Part shown: in pieces, positions 44,272-56,300 of the stretch
Layout of the letters: each line of letters opens with the position of its first letter
Position numbering within the stretch: the first letter of the stretch is position 1
Origin: Dendrobium chrysotoxum
Taxonomy: Eukaryota > Streptophyta > Magnoliopsida > Asparagales > Orchidaceae
Length of the DNA: 64,000 nt
Direction: 5' to 3'
Assembly (NCBI GenBank): GCA_019925795.1
Contig: CM034314.1
Coordinates: 95,909,264 to 95,973,263 of the forward strand
The notes under the pieces: model-generated
What the model saw: the letters and a program-made list of their open reading frames with translations, nothing else
Database searches by the model: none
Told to the model about the DNA's origin: nothing
Program-made: the position numbers and the translations under genes

Positions 44272-47200
44272 ATGGGGCTATGGGACTCTTTCTTGAATTG
44301 GCTGCGAAGGTAAGGGCCATGCGTCCGTCTGACCTTATTTGACTGCATTGGGATGGATTTTATCGATTGATCTACGATTCGTGGAATGATTTTTTTGTTT
44401 CCGTTTGATGCTTTGTGGTGCGTTCTTTAGGACTAGATATTAGGTGCAGAAAGCAGCCAGCTTTAGGTTTTGATTGGATTTATTTTATTTTTTGGCTATG
44501 CGGCGTGGTGTGGGTTTAACCGAAGTTGCTGGGTTTGAATTATTGTGGTTGAGTGCCTTTTCTAGTTTTCCAATAATCTTATCGGCATTGATCCAGGATG
44601 ATGAGACACAGTGGTGAGTAGGAAGAAGAAGAACCAACATCTAATGAATATTTCGTTTCTGTTACTCTTTTTAATAGTTATCTGTAATTATCAATCCTGT
44701 TCATTAGGGCTGCTTAATATCATCGTAGCAAAAAGGTTTCATTTTGGAATGCCGGACATTACAAGTTTTTATGTACCCTCCTTTACATGTTAGTGGAAGT
44801 CGGAATTTCTGACTATTTTTTAAGTTGTCGATGTGTTCATAAAGAAGTATAGATTATTTTCTTCAAAATATTTTGTGTGCTTGTATTGAAGATTCTATTT
44901 TTTCTTATTTATGTAGCCTCTTCTTCAAACAAGAAATGGAGTTATCCTTAATAGGACTCCAGAATGCTGGGAAAACATCACTTGTTAATGTTATTGCGGT
45001 CTGTATCTGTGATTTTCAGTTATTTTTTAGTCGTTTGTAATTTTCAATTCTTCTCTTGAATAATGTTTTACCTTGGCTTATTCATTTGTCCTTTTGTAGA
45101 CTGGTGGATACAGTGAAGACATGATTCCTACGGTGAGTGAATTTTTAATATATATACCAGGATTGATAATTCTTCCTGTTTTGATCAACCTATCTCTTTC
45201 ATTATCAAGTTAAATGTATTTTTGTTTGATATTGAAGGTAGGGTTTAATATGAGGAAGGTTACCAAAGGAAAAGTTACTATAAAGTTATGGGATCTTGGT
45301 GGGCAGCCAAGATTTCGCAGCATGTGGGAACGATACTGCCGCGCAGTCTCTGCTATTGTGTATGATTTTTTTTCATTAATTTTCATTTACTGTTTTATTC
45401 TCAAATATGTTAGTCTAGGAACTTTACATGTATGGGCTTGATGTTTGTATGCCAGCATGGGAAAATGTCAACTGATCACTTGTACAATAGTCACACTTAT
45501 CATTGTATGCCTTGTTTCTGAAAAACAATCATTGTGGTTCATATTGGGCTACAAAATTTGTTCTGCCCAATAGATCTAATTGCTTCAAATGGATTAAATC
45601 AGATTAGAACTAATCTTTATCCTGTATTTATAGGATTTTCCCTTAGAAAGAGTAGACTGAATGATTAATTTAGTTGCTACTATGTATTCTATTAGACAAA
45701 ATAGGCATTCTTTATACTTGTAGAAATTGAATGCAATTCTTCATGATGTACCATAACATCTTGTAGGCATGTGTTTTACTTAAATCTTCTTCTGTGAATC
45801 TATTTATGGTTGGTATATGGCATTTTCTTCTTCCTCACCCTCCCCCCGATCTCAACCGTGGTACTTGACTAGGTCTTCAGTACACATGCCGTTATTTTTT
45901 TTATGTTTTTTTCCTAGGTAACCTTGTGTGATTCACATGCTTAATCTTGATTATATTAATTACCTGGCAGTGAATACAAAAAAAAAATTGTTTAGAAATC
46001 ATGGAAAACTGAGAACTTATCTTAAAAGTCAGCAATAAATAGGTCAATCATTGTCCTCCTTAATCAGAGGGACTATGCAATTTAGGGATCCTGGAACTCA
46101 TCCAAGATACCAACTAAGTTTAAAACTATTTCAAGTGAAGGACAAGTTGAACGAAAGCTTTAGGATTATCTACTCATAAGATAAATGAAATAATTTTATG
46201 GAACAAACATATAACTTGTATGTACAATGATCATTCTTGTGAATGATTTAAGAATTATATTTTGGAGGAAGAAATTATTTTGGAAGAACATAATGAATAA
46301 TACAATGAAGTAAATAATATATTGATAAAAAAATTAGAGTAGAATTAGCTTTGAAAAAGGCACACAAAAATAATATTTTAGGTTCAAATGAGATATCTAT
46401 TCAGTAGAAATTTGAAAATCGAGAGGGTGCCAAGTCATTTAAAAACAATTATTTTTACGCCAATATTTAAAAAAAATGTGATATTTAAGATTGTGCTAAT
46501 AATAGAGCAATCAGATTTGTGGAGTCATACAATGAAGTCATGAGTAGTGGAACAGTCTTGATAAAATTACAATTATTTCAGAGAATCAATTTGGTTTCAT
46601 GCTAAAAGGATATATTATGTAAACGATATTGGACTTAAAAAAAACTAATGGAGAAGCATAGAACATTTTGAAAGGATATTCACATTATTTTTTTTGATCT
46701 TGATAGGGTGTATTAATGAGTGTCATAAGAATCCATTTGACATATTTTTAAGGCAAAAATGTGTGTATCAAATATATATTGATATTAATAAAGCTAAATG
46801 TGATAGAGTACTGATTAATAGTCTAAGTAGTTGTGAAGTGACTTAAGAGTTTTCAATTGTTGTAGGTATATATCAATGATCAATATTGAGTTCATATCTT
46901 TTTGTATTAGTTGCTGAGATGCTTACAAATGACATTCAAAGTGAGGTACTTTGATATATATATTTTTGTAGATATTATTCTAGTTGATGAGATATCTATT
47001 GAAATAAATAAATTATTAGAATATTTGAGGAAATATTAAAAGAGAGAGACCTTACAACTTGTTGAATAAATATTGATTTTATAATATATAATTTTGGAAT
47101 GTGCAATTCTAATAATCAGTACTCAATATTATTAGAAGGTAAGGTGATACTTAAGAGTAGTAGGTTTGTGTACTGTGGATCTATTATATAAAAGAAGATA

Positions 47201-48780
47201 GGCATATATAAGGCTATAACTTCTAGAGTTAAAATTAGATTGTTAAGTGGAGAAGTATCTCAAGAGTTTTATGTGATAAGAATGTAAATCCTGCAAAATG
47301 GTTATTAGGTCAACAATGTTGGATGTGTTTGAATTTGGGATTTAAAAAGTCAATGATATTTAAAGCGAGTTTTACAAAGTTTGAGAATGATAAGATGAAT
47401 GTGTGACAAAATTTTAAAGGATAAATAAATGAATGATTATATAAGAATAAAGGTTGGAGTTTGTTATATTGAAGATAAGGTAATTGAAAATAAAACTGGT
47501 GGTTTTATTATGTATAATGAAGAGTAGAAAATGCTCTATTAGACTAGTTGATAAAATTAGTTCAAGGGATTATTAAAAAAAAAAAGGTAGAACAAATGTT
47601 ACATGAACATAAGTTTTGTTAAAATGATTTGCAAAAAATTGATTTTGCACCTTAGACAATACTTAATAAAAATGAGTGAGAATTGAGGATTGGTAACTTC
47701 TACCCCAAATAGTTGGAATGATGATTTCTGAGTGAAGCCCCCCATGCTAAAACTGACCGAAGTTCAGACCTTGTGATAATTGCTGTCCCTTGGGTGATTT
47801 TCACTATTCTGCTACTTAAGCATCATCGAGGTCATTTGTTACATAAGAGAATGATATTCCTTGCATAACACTTACTGGCAGGACCATGTAGTGTAGTTCT
47901 TTTCTCCTGTAGACAAAAATGTAAGCAAACACCTGGTCCATTCAAATCTCTAGGCAGATAACTAATGTAAGATAAAACTTTCATTGGAATAAACAAACAC
48001 ATCATGGATCACATTTGGCTATTCTTTTTACATATTTATATCTTTATATATTCAATCATAGATTATATTCTTCTATATTCAAAATTCACTAATCTTTTTG
48101 TGACAACACAGTTGTTGCCTATTCGGAAGATCACCACGTATGTGAAATTTAAAGCAATTGGATGGCAGTTTACAATTTGAAAATTGCCAAATATCTTTTG
48201 GAAGCTTTGAACTATCATAATCAGTTGGTGTAGTGAGAATCGTAGCAGGCATACAATAACCTTTTGCACGGATTTTTTTGTTCTCAGAAACCTTGTTTTG
48301 AATCTTAACATATCACACATCAAAGTTTCGTTTGGGACAACTTTTTTAGTGCTTCTTAAAACATTAAGTAGTAAGAAAGCCGTCTCTAACAAATCCTAAG
48401 AATGGTTGTTACATTCTCCTGCAGGTATGTTGTTGATGCAGCTGATCATGAGAACTTGTCAATTTCAAAAGGCGAACTTCATGACTTGTTGAGCAAATCT
48501 TCACTCAGTGGCATTCCATTGCTTGTACTCGGGAACAAAATAGACAAGGCTGAAGCTCTCTCTAAAGAAGCCTTGACTGACGAAATGTAATAATCTTTTT
48601 TTTTCTGTAGGTTCGTGACTCATTCAGTCATATTTGCGAGCTTAGCATATGCTATATTGCAGGGGTCTGAAGTCCATCACTGATAGAGAAGTCTCCTGCT
48701 TCATGATCTCATGCAAAAATACGACCAACATTGATGTTGTCATAGACTGGCTTGTGAAGCATTCCAAGTCCAAAAACTGA
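44272..48780 (+). CDS. ARL8: ADP-ribosylation factor-like GTPase ARL8
   Basis: Small GTPase of the ARL8 group, acting on vacuolar/late endosomal membranes. Coding exons are 44272-44309, 44917-44998, 45100-45132, 45238-45359, 48425-48586 and 48663-48780, all with GT-AG borders. They join to 184 residues, the usual plant length. It starts MGLWDSFLNWLRSLFFK; the amphipathic N-terminal helix replaces myristoylated Gly sites of ARFs. Motifs: P-loop GLQNAGKTS (26-34), switch I Thr51, DLGGQ (70-74), NKID (129-132), SCK (162-164). No defects are seen. Intron 4 (45360-48424) is expanded by a LINE and a MITE. A CT/GC-rich 5'UTR precedes the ATG from about 44110. It is divergent from GH43 and convergent with RPS3a. 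Confidence 0.97.
46390..47730 (+). pseudogene. RTE-type LINE reverse transcriptase fossil in ARL8 intron 4
   Basis: Frames on the plus strand keep, in order, landmarks of the plant RTE reverse transcriptase. These are 'FKIVLIIEQSDLWSHTMKS' (from the NYRGIKLMSHTMK block), 'IFFDLDRVY' (from FIDLEKAYD), 'SILSSYLFVLVAEML' (GLHQGSxLSPYLF) and 'DIQSEV'. A decayed active-site block near 46965 and 'IKVGVCYIEDKVIENK' follow. Stops are frequent. The 3' end near 47730 retains a corrupted form of the family terminal block. It lies in the same orientation as ARL8. Confidence 0.75.
48323..48398. mobile_element. Fold-back MITE (family F1), copy 7, internally deleted
   Basis: AAGTTTCGTTTGGGACAACT at the left and AAGAAAGCCGTCTCTAAC at the right; the middle of the palindrome is missing. 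Its right end is only about 26 bp from the 3' splice site of ARL8 intron 4, so it occupies the region where a polypyrimidine tract and branch point are expected. Confidence 0.65.
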
Positions 48781-48789
48781 TTATTTATT

Positions 48790-49387
48790 TGGACTTCTGC
48801 TTTTGTGGATCTATTTCAGGTTTCAGATCCCTTTTAGAGAGATGAATGGTGAGTTTTTGCTCTGGACTAACTGCAATTCTGTGTGAAATCAATAATTTCT
48901 TTGCCTTTGTGTATTTATTTTAATTGATTGTTGTGGACAACTGCTATACATTTGTGTAAATGGTTGGTATGCAATATATAATATTCCCGGTGTTTATTTT
49001 TTGTGTTCTCTCCTCATTTCAGGGTGTTTATTTCTTTTATTTATTCTTGCTCTACAATTAGGGTAATAAAAAATAAAATTTTATTTTAGGTTTGCAAAAA
49101 ATTTTTATGAAATGTAATCTAGTGGTACTTTTGAAAATAGTAGAATTTTACAAAGGTAATGCTTAAAAAAAATTTAAAAGATTTTCTTTTTCTGTAAAGA
49201 AGGAAAAAAGGCTCAAATTACAGTCTAATTCTTTATGGATCCATTTTTATTCCTATCTATCTATATAGATAAAAATAGAAATTCTAGTGATGGAAAAAAT
49301 GAATATTCAAGTTTATAATTGAAATTTATTCAAGAAAAATGTGCATTAAGTATATTTTATACTTCATTCAAAATATTATCTAAATAT
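48790..49387. other. ARL8 3'UTR and downstream sequence
   Basis: T-rich sequence after the ARL8 stop. AATAAAAAATAAAA at about 49066-49079 is a plausible near-upstream polyadenylation signal. No other feature is seen. Confidence 0.4.
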
Positions 49388-49507
49388 TGAGATTTCATTT
49401 GGGACAATTTTCTTACAATTTTCTAAAGCATCTTTTTAGTATATAAGACATTTTTGTACTATAAAATTATTTTAAAATTCAATAAAAATTTGTAACAAAG
49501 ACATTTT
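49388..49507. mobile_element. Fold-back MITE (family F1), copy 8
   Basis: GAGATTTCATTTGGGACAAT at the left; a degenerate right arm ends near AAAGACATTTTAA. The most diverged copy. Confidence 0.5.
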
Positions 49508-49573
49508 AAGCATATGGTATAAGAAAGTTTCAATGTTGAGAGAAAAAGAGATCTTCTATGTTTTTTTTATACT

Positions 49574-49619
49574 TTTAAGCCAATTAAAATAAACTATTTA
49601 AGCCAATTAAAATAAACTA
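49574..49619. repeat. Two tandem copies of a 23-bp unit
   Basis: TTTAAGCCAATTAAAATAAA followed by CTA, present twice without change (49574-49596 and 49597-49619). Confidence 0.85.
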
Positions 49620-49734
49620 ACATATTATATACGCAAACTTCAAAATCAAAATTTTTTAGCTGACAGTCAGCTCTCATGGGCTGCAACTTCATGTACTCAT
49701 AATTCTATTCCATTCTTAAAGATCTATACAGAGC

Positions 49735-49895
49735 AGCTCAAGCGACGCAACTCCTTTAAGTAGGGAGAAAATAAGTGTATGATCCGACACCGGTGGGATT
49801 GATTATCATTAGGCCCGTCGATGGATTAGTTACTCCATCAAATACCTCCTATATGAGGAGTGGCGGAGGGTAGATACCCCTTCTAAAAAAAAAAA
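49735..49895 (+). mobile_element. tRNA-derived SINE, 5'-truncated copy
   Basis: Matches the body and tail of the SINE at 43184 (shared 'GGGAGAAAATAA', 'CCTCCTATA', 'GGGTAGATACCCC') and ends in an A-tail. The box A/B head is absent. Confidence 0.7.
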
Positions 49896-50318
49896 GAGTT
49901 GCAGTTGAATTTCTGATAAAAGCACACTTAGCATTATGATTTATCATGTATGATTGTAACTTCCGAGATACAAATATAATAAGAATACAAGACATTTAAA
50001 AAGTAAAAGCAACATACATTAATTGTATAAATTATATAACATAAAACGAGTATTTTTAGAAGCATTCTGCCTATAAAAAAAAATAATTATCATATTTAGA
50101 AGTATATAACTCCCACACGTTCTTCATGAGAGTTATTACAAAACAAACTTGTTTAGTTTTTAAAAAACGTGCATAATCCATTTAGATTCAAAATAGTTGC
50201 ATAGACTACAATTAGAAGCTGCTAACCTTCTTTTCAAGAAACGTGATAAATGCACTAAACCAAAAGGCATTAGACAAGGATCTTCATAATTTACCAAAAA
50301 AAGGACTATCATTAAATT

Positions 50319-53300
50319 CTAAGCTCCAACAACCTCAGCTTCACCTTCCATTGAAAGATCTTCAACAGGCCTATCAAGCTTGACGCCCAAATCTTCCTTG
50401 TAATCACCATGCACCTGCAATCACCATGACAAGGAGAACAGATCAAATGGCTGCAATCAGATGGAGTAGAAACAGCGAGCAGGATACATATAGAGAGAGT
50501 TGAGTGCTGAATCACAAGTTTGATTTAGACAAAATTTGATCCCAAGATTTTTAACAACAGTCTGACACAGGCACAATCAGCTCAAGAAACACTAGCAGAA
50601 AGCATATACCTCCATGAGCTTCCCAAGATCAAATTTCGGAGCCTTCAAAATCTTTACTTTGCGAATAAACACGTTCTGAAGTGGGTAAATACTTGTTGTC
50701 GCCTTTTCAATCTCCTTGCCAATCACCTCGGGAATGAATTTTTGCACCAGCTCCTTCAGATCACAGGATGATGCTTGATTTATCATTATCTCTCTCATCT
50801 TTCGACGAATCTATAACAAAATGGGGAAACGTGGCAACCAAGCTCTTGAAAAACAGAAATGACAGGTTGAACAGGTTAGGATAGGACATTCAGTTTTTAA
50901 GAGGTGCCAAACCTGTCTGATCTGACTAGATTGAGCATAGCAGGTACGCTTGACCTGGTTAGGGCGTCTTTTGGTGAATGCAATACAAAACAGTCTCATA
51001 GTGTAGTTGTCAGTTGTCTTCACATCTACATGTGCCTCAATAAGAGTTTGCCACTTGCGAACTAGAGACCGGAGTTTATCAGTAGTAAAATCCATACCCT
51101 ATAATAAAGCAACAAAGTATCAGTAAAGAATGTTAAGCGCGCGCACACAAAAAAACAAAACAAAAAGGTTTTTGCTGACCTTACCCAGAAGTTTGTGAGG
51201 ACATTCTTGCCTTGCACATCTTCTGCACGAAGCCTAATCTTCCTGTAAGCCTGATCTTCATCATTCTGAAGATCTGCCAGAGAGATCTCAAATACTCTAT
51301 GCTTGAGACCTTCAGAAGCGATCTGAGGTAAGACAATGAAGCAGTTCAAGTATAAAAAAAACGGTGGTTGATGAACAATTTAGTTAAGAGTACAATATAA
51401 CAATGCATCGCTCAGTTAAAACATGCATCAGGGACACACTTGTTGCTAATGGAGACAGATAAAGATGCAACTGATGCCAATTGCCAATTCAAATGATAAA
51501 TCAAACAATGTACATGATGAATGCTAAAGAGTTCCCCAAAAGAGTTAATAATGGCGTTGTTACATTTAATGGGAGACAATAACATCCAGGTTTCATTGTT
51601 TTAAAAGATAAATTAAGATGTCTATTTGACAGACACCATATGTCTAATCATCAGCACATCTGATTATCTAAGTTGACATTAGGAAATTCAACCAATGCAT
51701 TATCACGTATTGTTCAGGATAAACTTTGTAAAAATTCCAAATTGAATAACTTCTCAAGTTAACCCAAGGATAGTTCAATTTGATCATTCATCATTAATTA
51801 TTATTTTTTATATTTAATTGTCTGAATTTGAATTTAAATTAGATTATAAGCAGCTCATACACGTTCTAGTCCTTTGTTAACATGTGGGGTTGCATAATGA
51901 ATTTCTTTCAACGCATGTCAATCATCCAAACATCAATATTTCATTTGATTCTTGATTCATTAGAAGTGCAATACAAACATATTGAATTGCATAAAAAGGT
52001 TCATAATTCAAATATTAAATCGATATGTCTCCATTCCATCAGATAATCATGCATCATACTATGATGCATTTGTTTATCGACCATACAGATAAAATGCATT
52101 TTAACTATAAAATTGAATTTGATATGCATGATTAAAGTTTAAAAAGTTATGATGATTGCATGCATATGGTTACATTAAGGTATATTATGCCTTCAATTAT
52201 ATTTTTCTTACTTGCTGATTGCACTCAAAACACAACAAACAACCAATAAGAGCCTCTGAACCTCGCAAGATTATAACCAATAAGAGCCTCTGAACCTTGC
52301 AAGATTATGAGAACGCTTAATCTTAATGCATATATCTTGATTTGTCACCTAACATTCATGTTAATCATACTTCAAATGTGGTAGATCATTTGCCATATTG
52401 TGGAAAATCAAGCCACCATATGAACTGTAGGCATTTCTTAAATTACAATGTATGTCTCCATTGCATTAATGTTCATGCCCATCCAATTATTAGTCCTTAT
52501 GCAACATGAGATTGATTAAATAATGATTAATGATGTTGCTGATACAAGAACACCATTAGTCCTCTGCATTTATAGATATTTGGTCTGTAAGTGCAGGCGT
52601 TCAACATTAATGATACAGGAATGGCACATGAAGAGATGCTCTTCTAGAGTATTAGGACTCTAAACTCTTTAGAAGAGAGTCCTCAGGAGATTTGGTGGCA
52701 CCCATTAAGCTATTGATTGATGTCATCAATATCCCACCAAAGGCCACATTAAATTAGGCACTTAAACCTTCTAATATTGGTCTATATATATAAGGCCAAA
52801 TTTTAAGAACGAGCTCGCCTAACGTAGCTATTAGAGAAAAGAGCAAGTTTTAAAAATAATTTAAAAATAAGTAGATGCGCTACAGGTTTTGGCGCATTCA
52901 AAGAATGCGCCGAAGGGTTAGGCGCATTCAGAGCATTCGGGAAGAATCCAAAGAATTCGCTGAATCGTTCGGCGCATTCTAGAATGCGCCGAACGATTCG
53001 GCGTGTTCTACCTTGTCACCGTTTGTGCGCAGGATTCCATGCTCAGAGGCTGTCGTATGCAAAATTCCGTGCGTCGCTTAATTCATTCTGTCAGAATAAA
53101 TTAATTTCATGAGCCCAACCGTACTAGTGTTGTGCTCGGAGGACTTGGTAGTGAATTAGAGCGCTGTATGGTCACAAATTTTTATAAAGTATCAAAATTA
53201 TAAATTTCAGTTAATCTCTCTCACTATTTCTCTCCCTTGTATCTCTCCCTTGTTAAGTAAATTTACAAATTATTTTGCATACTTTAAAATTAAATTAAAT

Positions 53301-56300
53301 TTAATATAATATAATTTTTTTAATATTTTAAAATTATGTGCATATGAACTGAATATGCAAATAATGTTTATTTTAAAATTATGCAATATAATAATTGTAA
53401 TTTAAATTAGTTTTATAAGAAAGTTAAAATTTAAAATTTGAAAAAAATTATCATATCTTCTAGTAAGTGTGAAAAAAATTATCATAATCTTGCCTACTAA
53501 AATTATTTTAAAAAAATGCTATGTTGCTCGATTTTAAAACTTCATTTACTTTCAGCCGGTTAAGACAGCAAAAAAGAAAAAATTATATTCCACATAAAAC
53601 ACAGCAGAGAAGTACGTTAAAATAAGAAACACAAAAAAAAATTGCGTTTTAACAGAAAACGAAATTGATAGATAGATGAAATAACAACATGAAGTACATT
53701 TTAAAAGCGTGACAATGGAAATAAAGCTAAATACAATATTTTAGATGTTGTTCTTTACTATTATATATGCTGCAGTAGATATCGTACACGAGTTTGGAGC
53801 TGTCTGTGTAGGACAACATCTGAAGCAGAGCTGAAATTGTAGTTGTATTTGCTGCCAATCTTCTCCATTAAGAAAATCCTTATCCTTACCATATTCAAAA
53901 CTTTGCAATAATATTTTATAATAATCTAATATGTGTTGATCATGTTCAGGAGACTAATAACAGTATAGAATACAATGCTCTATATCTAGCATAGACCTTC
54001 CAATCCCTGGTTAAACTATACCTTCTCTATCACGACCAAGTTCCTGAATTCGACCCTTAAGGAAGTCTATTGATACAATGTAGCGGTCATGAACGCTAAA
54101 GCTGTGTTGTAGATATTTCCAACCCACATCTCGAAGTTTAGGGCCAACTCTATATTCCGTGATTTTTTTTTAGTTCATCATGTTTGTGCCACAGTAAGCA
54201 ATCCTGGTCTTCATCCCAGGTATGCATAACACACCTGAATAGTTTATTTGATGTTACCTTGGCTTCAAGGATCTCATCTGTAGAAAAATATAAACTTTCA
54301 TGCAAGCGCCTACTTCCCTCTCTAATACTTTGCTTGGTTGGGATAGTTCTGGTAGCATCCAAAACGGGGTAGTACATTGTTGAATAATGTAGCTGAAATG
54401 ATAAATTTTTAAAAGCTCATAACGAGTTGATCTTTCTTATACGATGCAAATATATGAAGAAAATAATTTTTTTTTCATTAAAAAAAAAAAGAAAAGTGAA
54501 GAAATTTTTATAACAATAGTGCATAATATGAATTAAAGTTAACAACTCAAAGGTAAATCTCAAAGCTCATAACAACAATACAAGTCAAAGGTAGAACTAA
54601 CGATGCCGAGGTAAAGCCCCACTCCCTGGAGTATATCTAATTGGGGCATTCCGTCTTCTTCTTTGTAGTTGTGGCTCCTCTGAGACCTCGTCCTCCTGCT
54701 ACTCAACTTCGGCAGGCTGTTGCAATTGTTGGGTACCTTGTGTTGGATATCCGCCCATTAACATAATGTCCTGCTGCGTTGGTGATGAAGGCAATCCTAC
54801 TGATGACATCCACTCTAGAATAGCTATTGGAAATAAAGAATATGTTGTCTAATGTTGATATTGTTCGCCGTAATATACCTCTCATGCTTCACTAGTCTGT
54901 CCAACGTGCGGGTTCCAATGTCTGGTTGAAGGACCGGCGTCCGTGAAGTCATAACTCATAGACGGTGTGTGAATGGAATGACGATGCGGATCAGTATCAA
55001 TAGTTTGTTGGTGCCTGCTCCCCATCTACCGGGATGAAGCATCTGAAATAGATCGTCTGCTACCCTGAGGTCTGTGAGAACTCGCAACACGATCCCTACT
55101 TTATGGTGCCTCTTCTGTAGATATATCAAAAGTGGAGTAGTCAATGTAAATCGATCGTTGAACTCTGGCAGAAAGCTCAGCAACTTGATCAACAGTCAAC
55201 TGCAAAGAACTAGCATTTTGTCCTCTTCCCCCGGCAAGTGGCTCAACTATCGCAGATGATCGTATATAGTAGTCCGCCTATAGAGTAATGAATGCATAAT
55301 TATTAAAAAATTAAAAAATGAAGTTATGTAATCCATAAAGCACATATTATATTGAAACACATACCACTAATTTTTCTTCTGGTGATCACGGTAAAAAAAT
55401 CTCTGGAGGCTCAGTTTGTGGTTGCAAAAGGTAGATAGATGCCCAAGATCTATACCATCATAGATAAGCACCTAATTCCCTATTACCTGTACCTTCTTGT
55501 GGAGTGATGGGAACCACATATGCCCTCCTCTCATCCCATAGTTGCAGGTAGTCACGGTACTGTACAGTCCAATCCATATATGCTCTACCACGGCCATCAA
55601 TGCGCTTAAAAGATTGATCCATATGTTCAATATCAGTGGATTGTGTGCCTGAAAACTGTCTCATGATACGGTCTGGGAGGTGCCACTCTGCACGCTTCCA
55701 ACTGATAAGCGGTACTCTTGCCCTCCAAATATCCCTCCCATCCCGACACTGTATGGGCAGAACTTCTAGAACTTCTTGTGTATATGGAGTCATAGTAACC
55801 TGACAGTTTGAGAAAATATAATATATTTAGTAATTCTTAATAATAATATTTTATTCTAATGAAATCATACCTGACTCATTCGCAGACCATCAAAATCATC
55901 TCGATACGTCAATGTGTTACCAGATGGAAGCTCATGTATCCTGTCCTCAGCCCACCTATTGAATTATTTAAAGAGTTAGTGTTTATAATACTTGTCAATG
56001 TCAATTAATTAAAACATAATTACCTGCAACCCAAAAGACGGCCAGCCAAGTCAAAAATCTATGGGACTCGTAGTGTCGGTCGTCCAATGTGTAATCTTTC
56101 CCATGACCATACTTGCAGTAGTGCTACACATCCTGCAATATATGTCCTTGTAGGCCTTGTTGCATAGCAGAGCTCACTATAAAGATGTGCAAGTACCGCA
56201 CTACCTATTGACATCCTGTTGAAACTGTCCACATCCGCAAACAAAGGTAACCATTGTAGTGAGACATGACTCCGTGATGTATCGAGTATCAGAAAGCAAC

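Noticed and set aside
44272..50414. ARL8 and RPS3a as processed pseudogenes
   Set aside because: Both retain introns with canonical borders and intact full-length frames.
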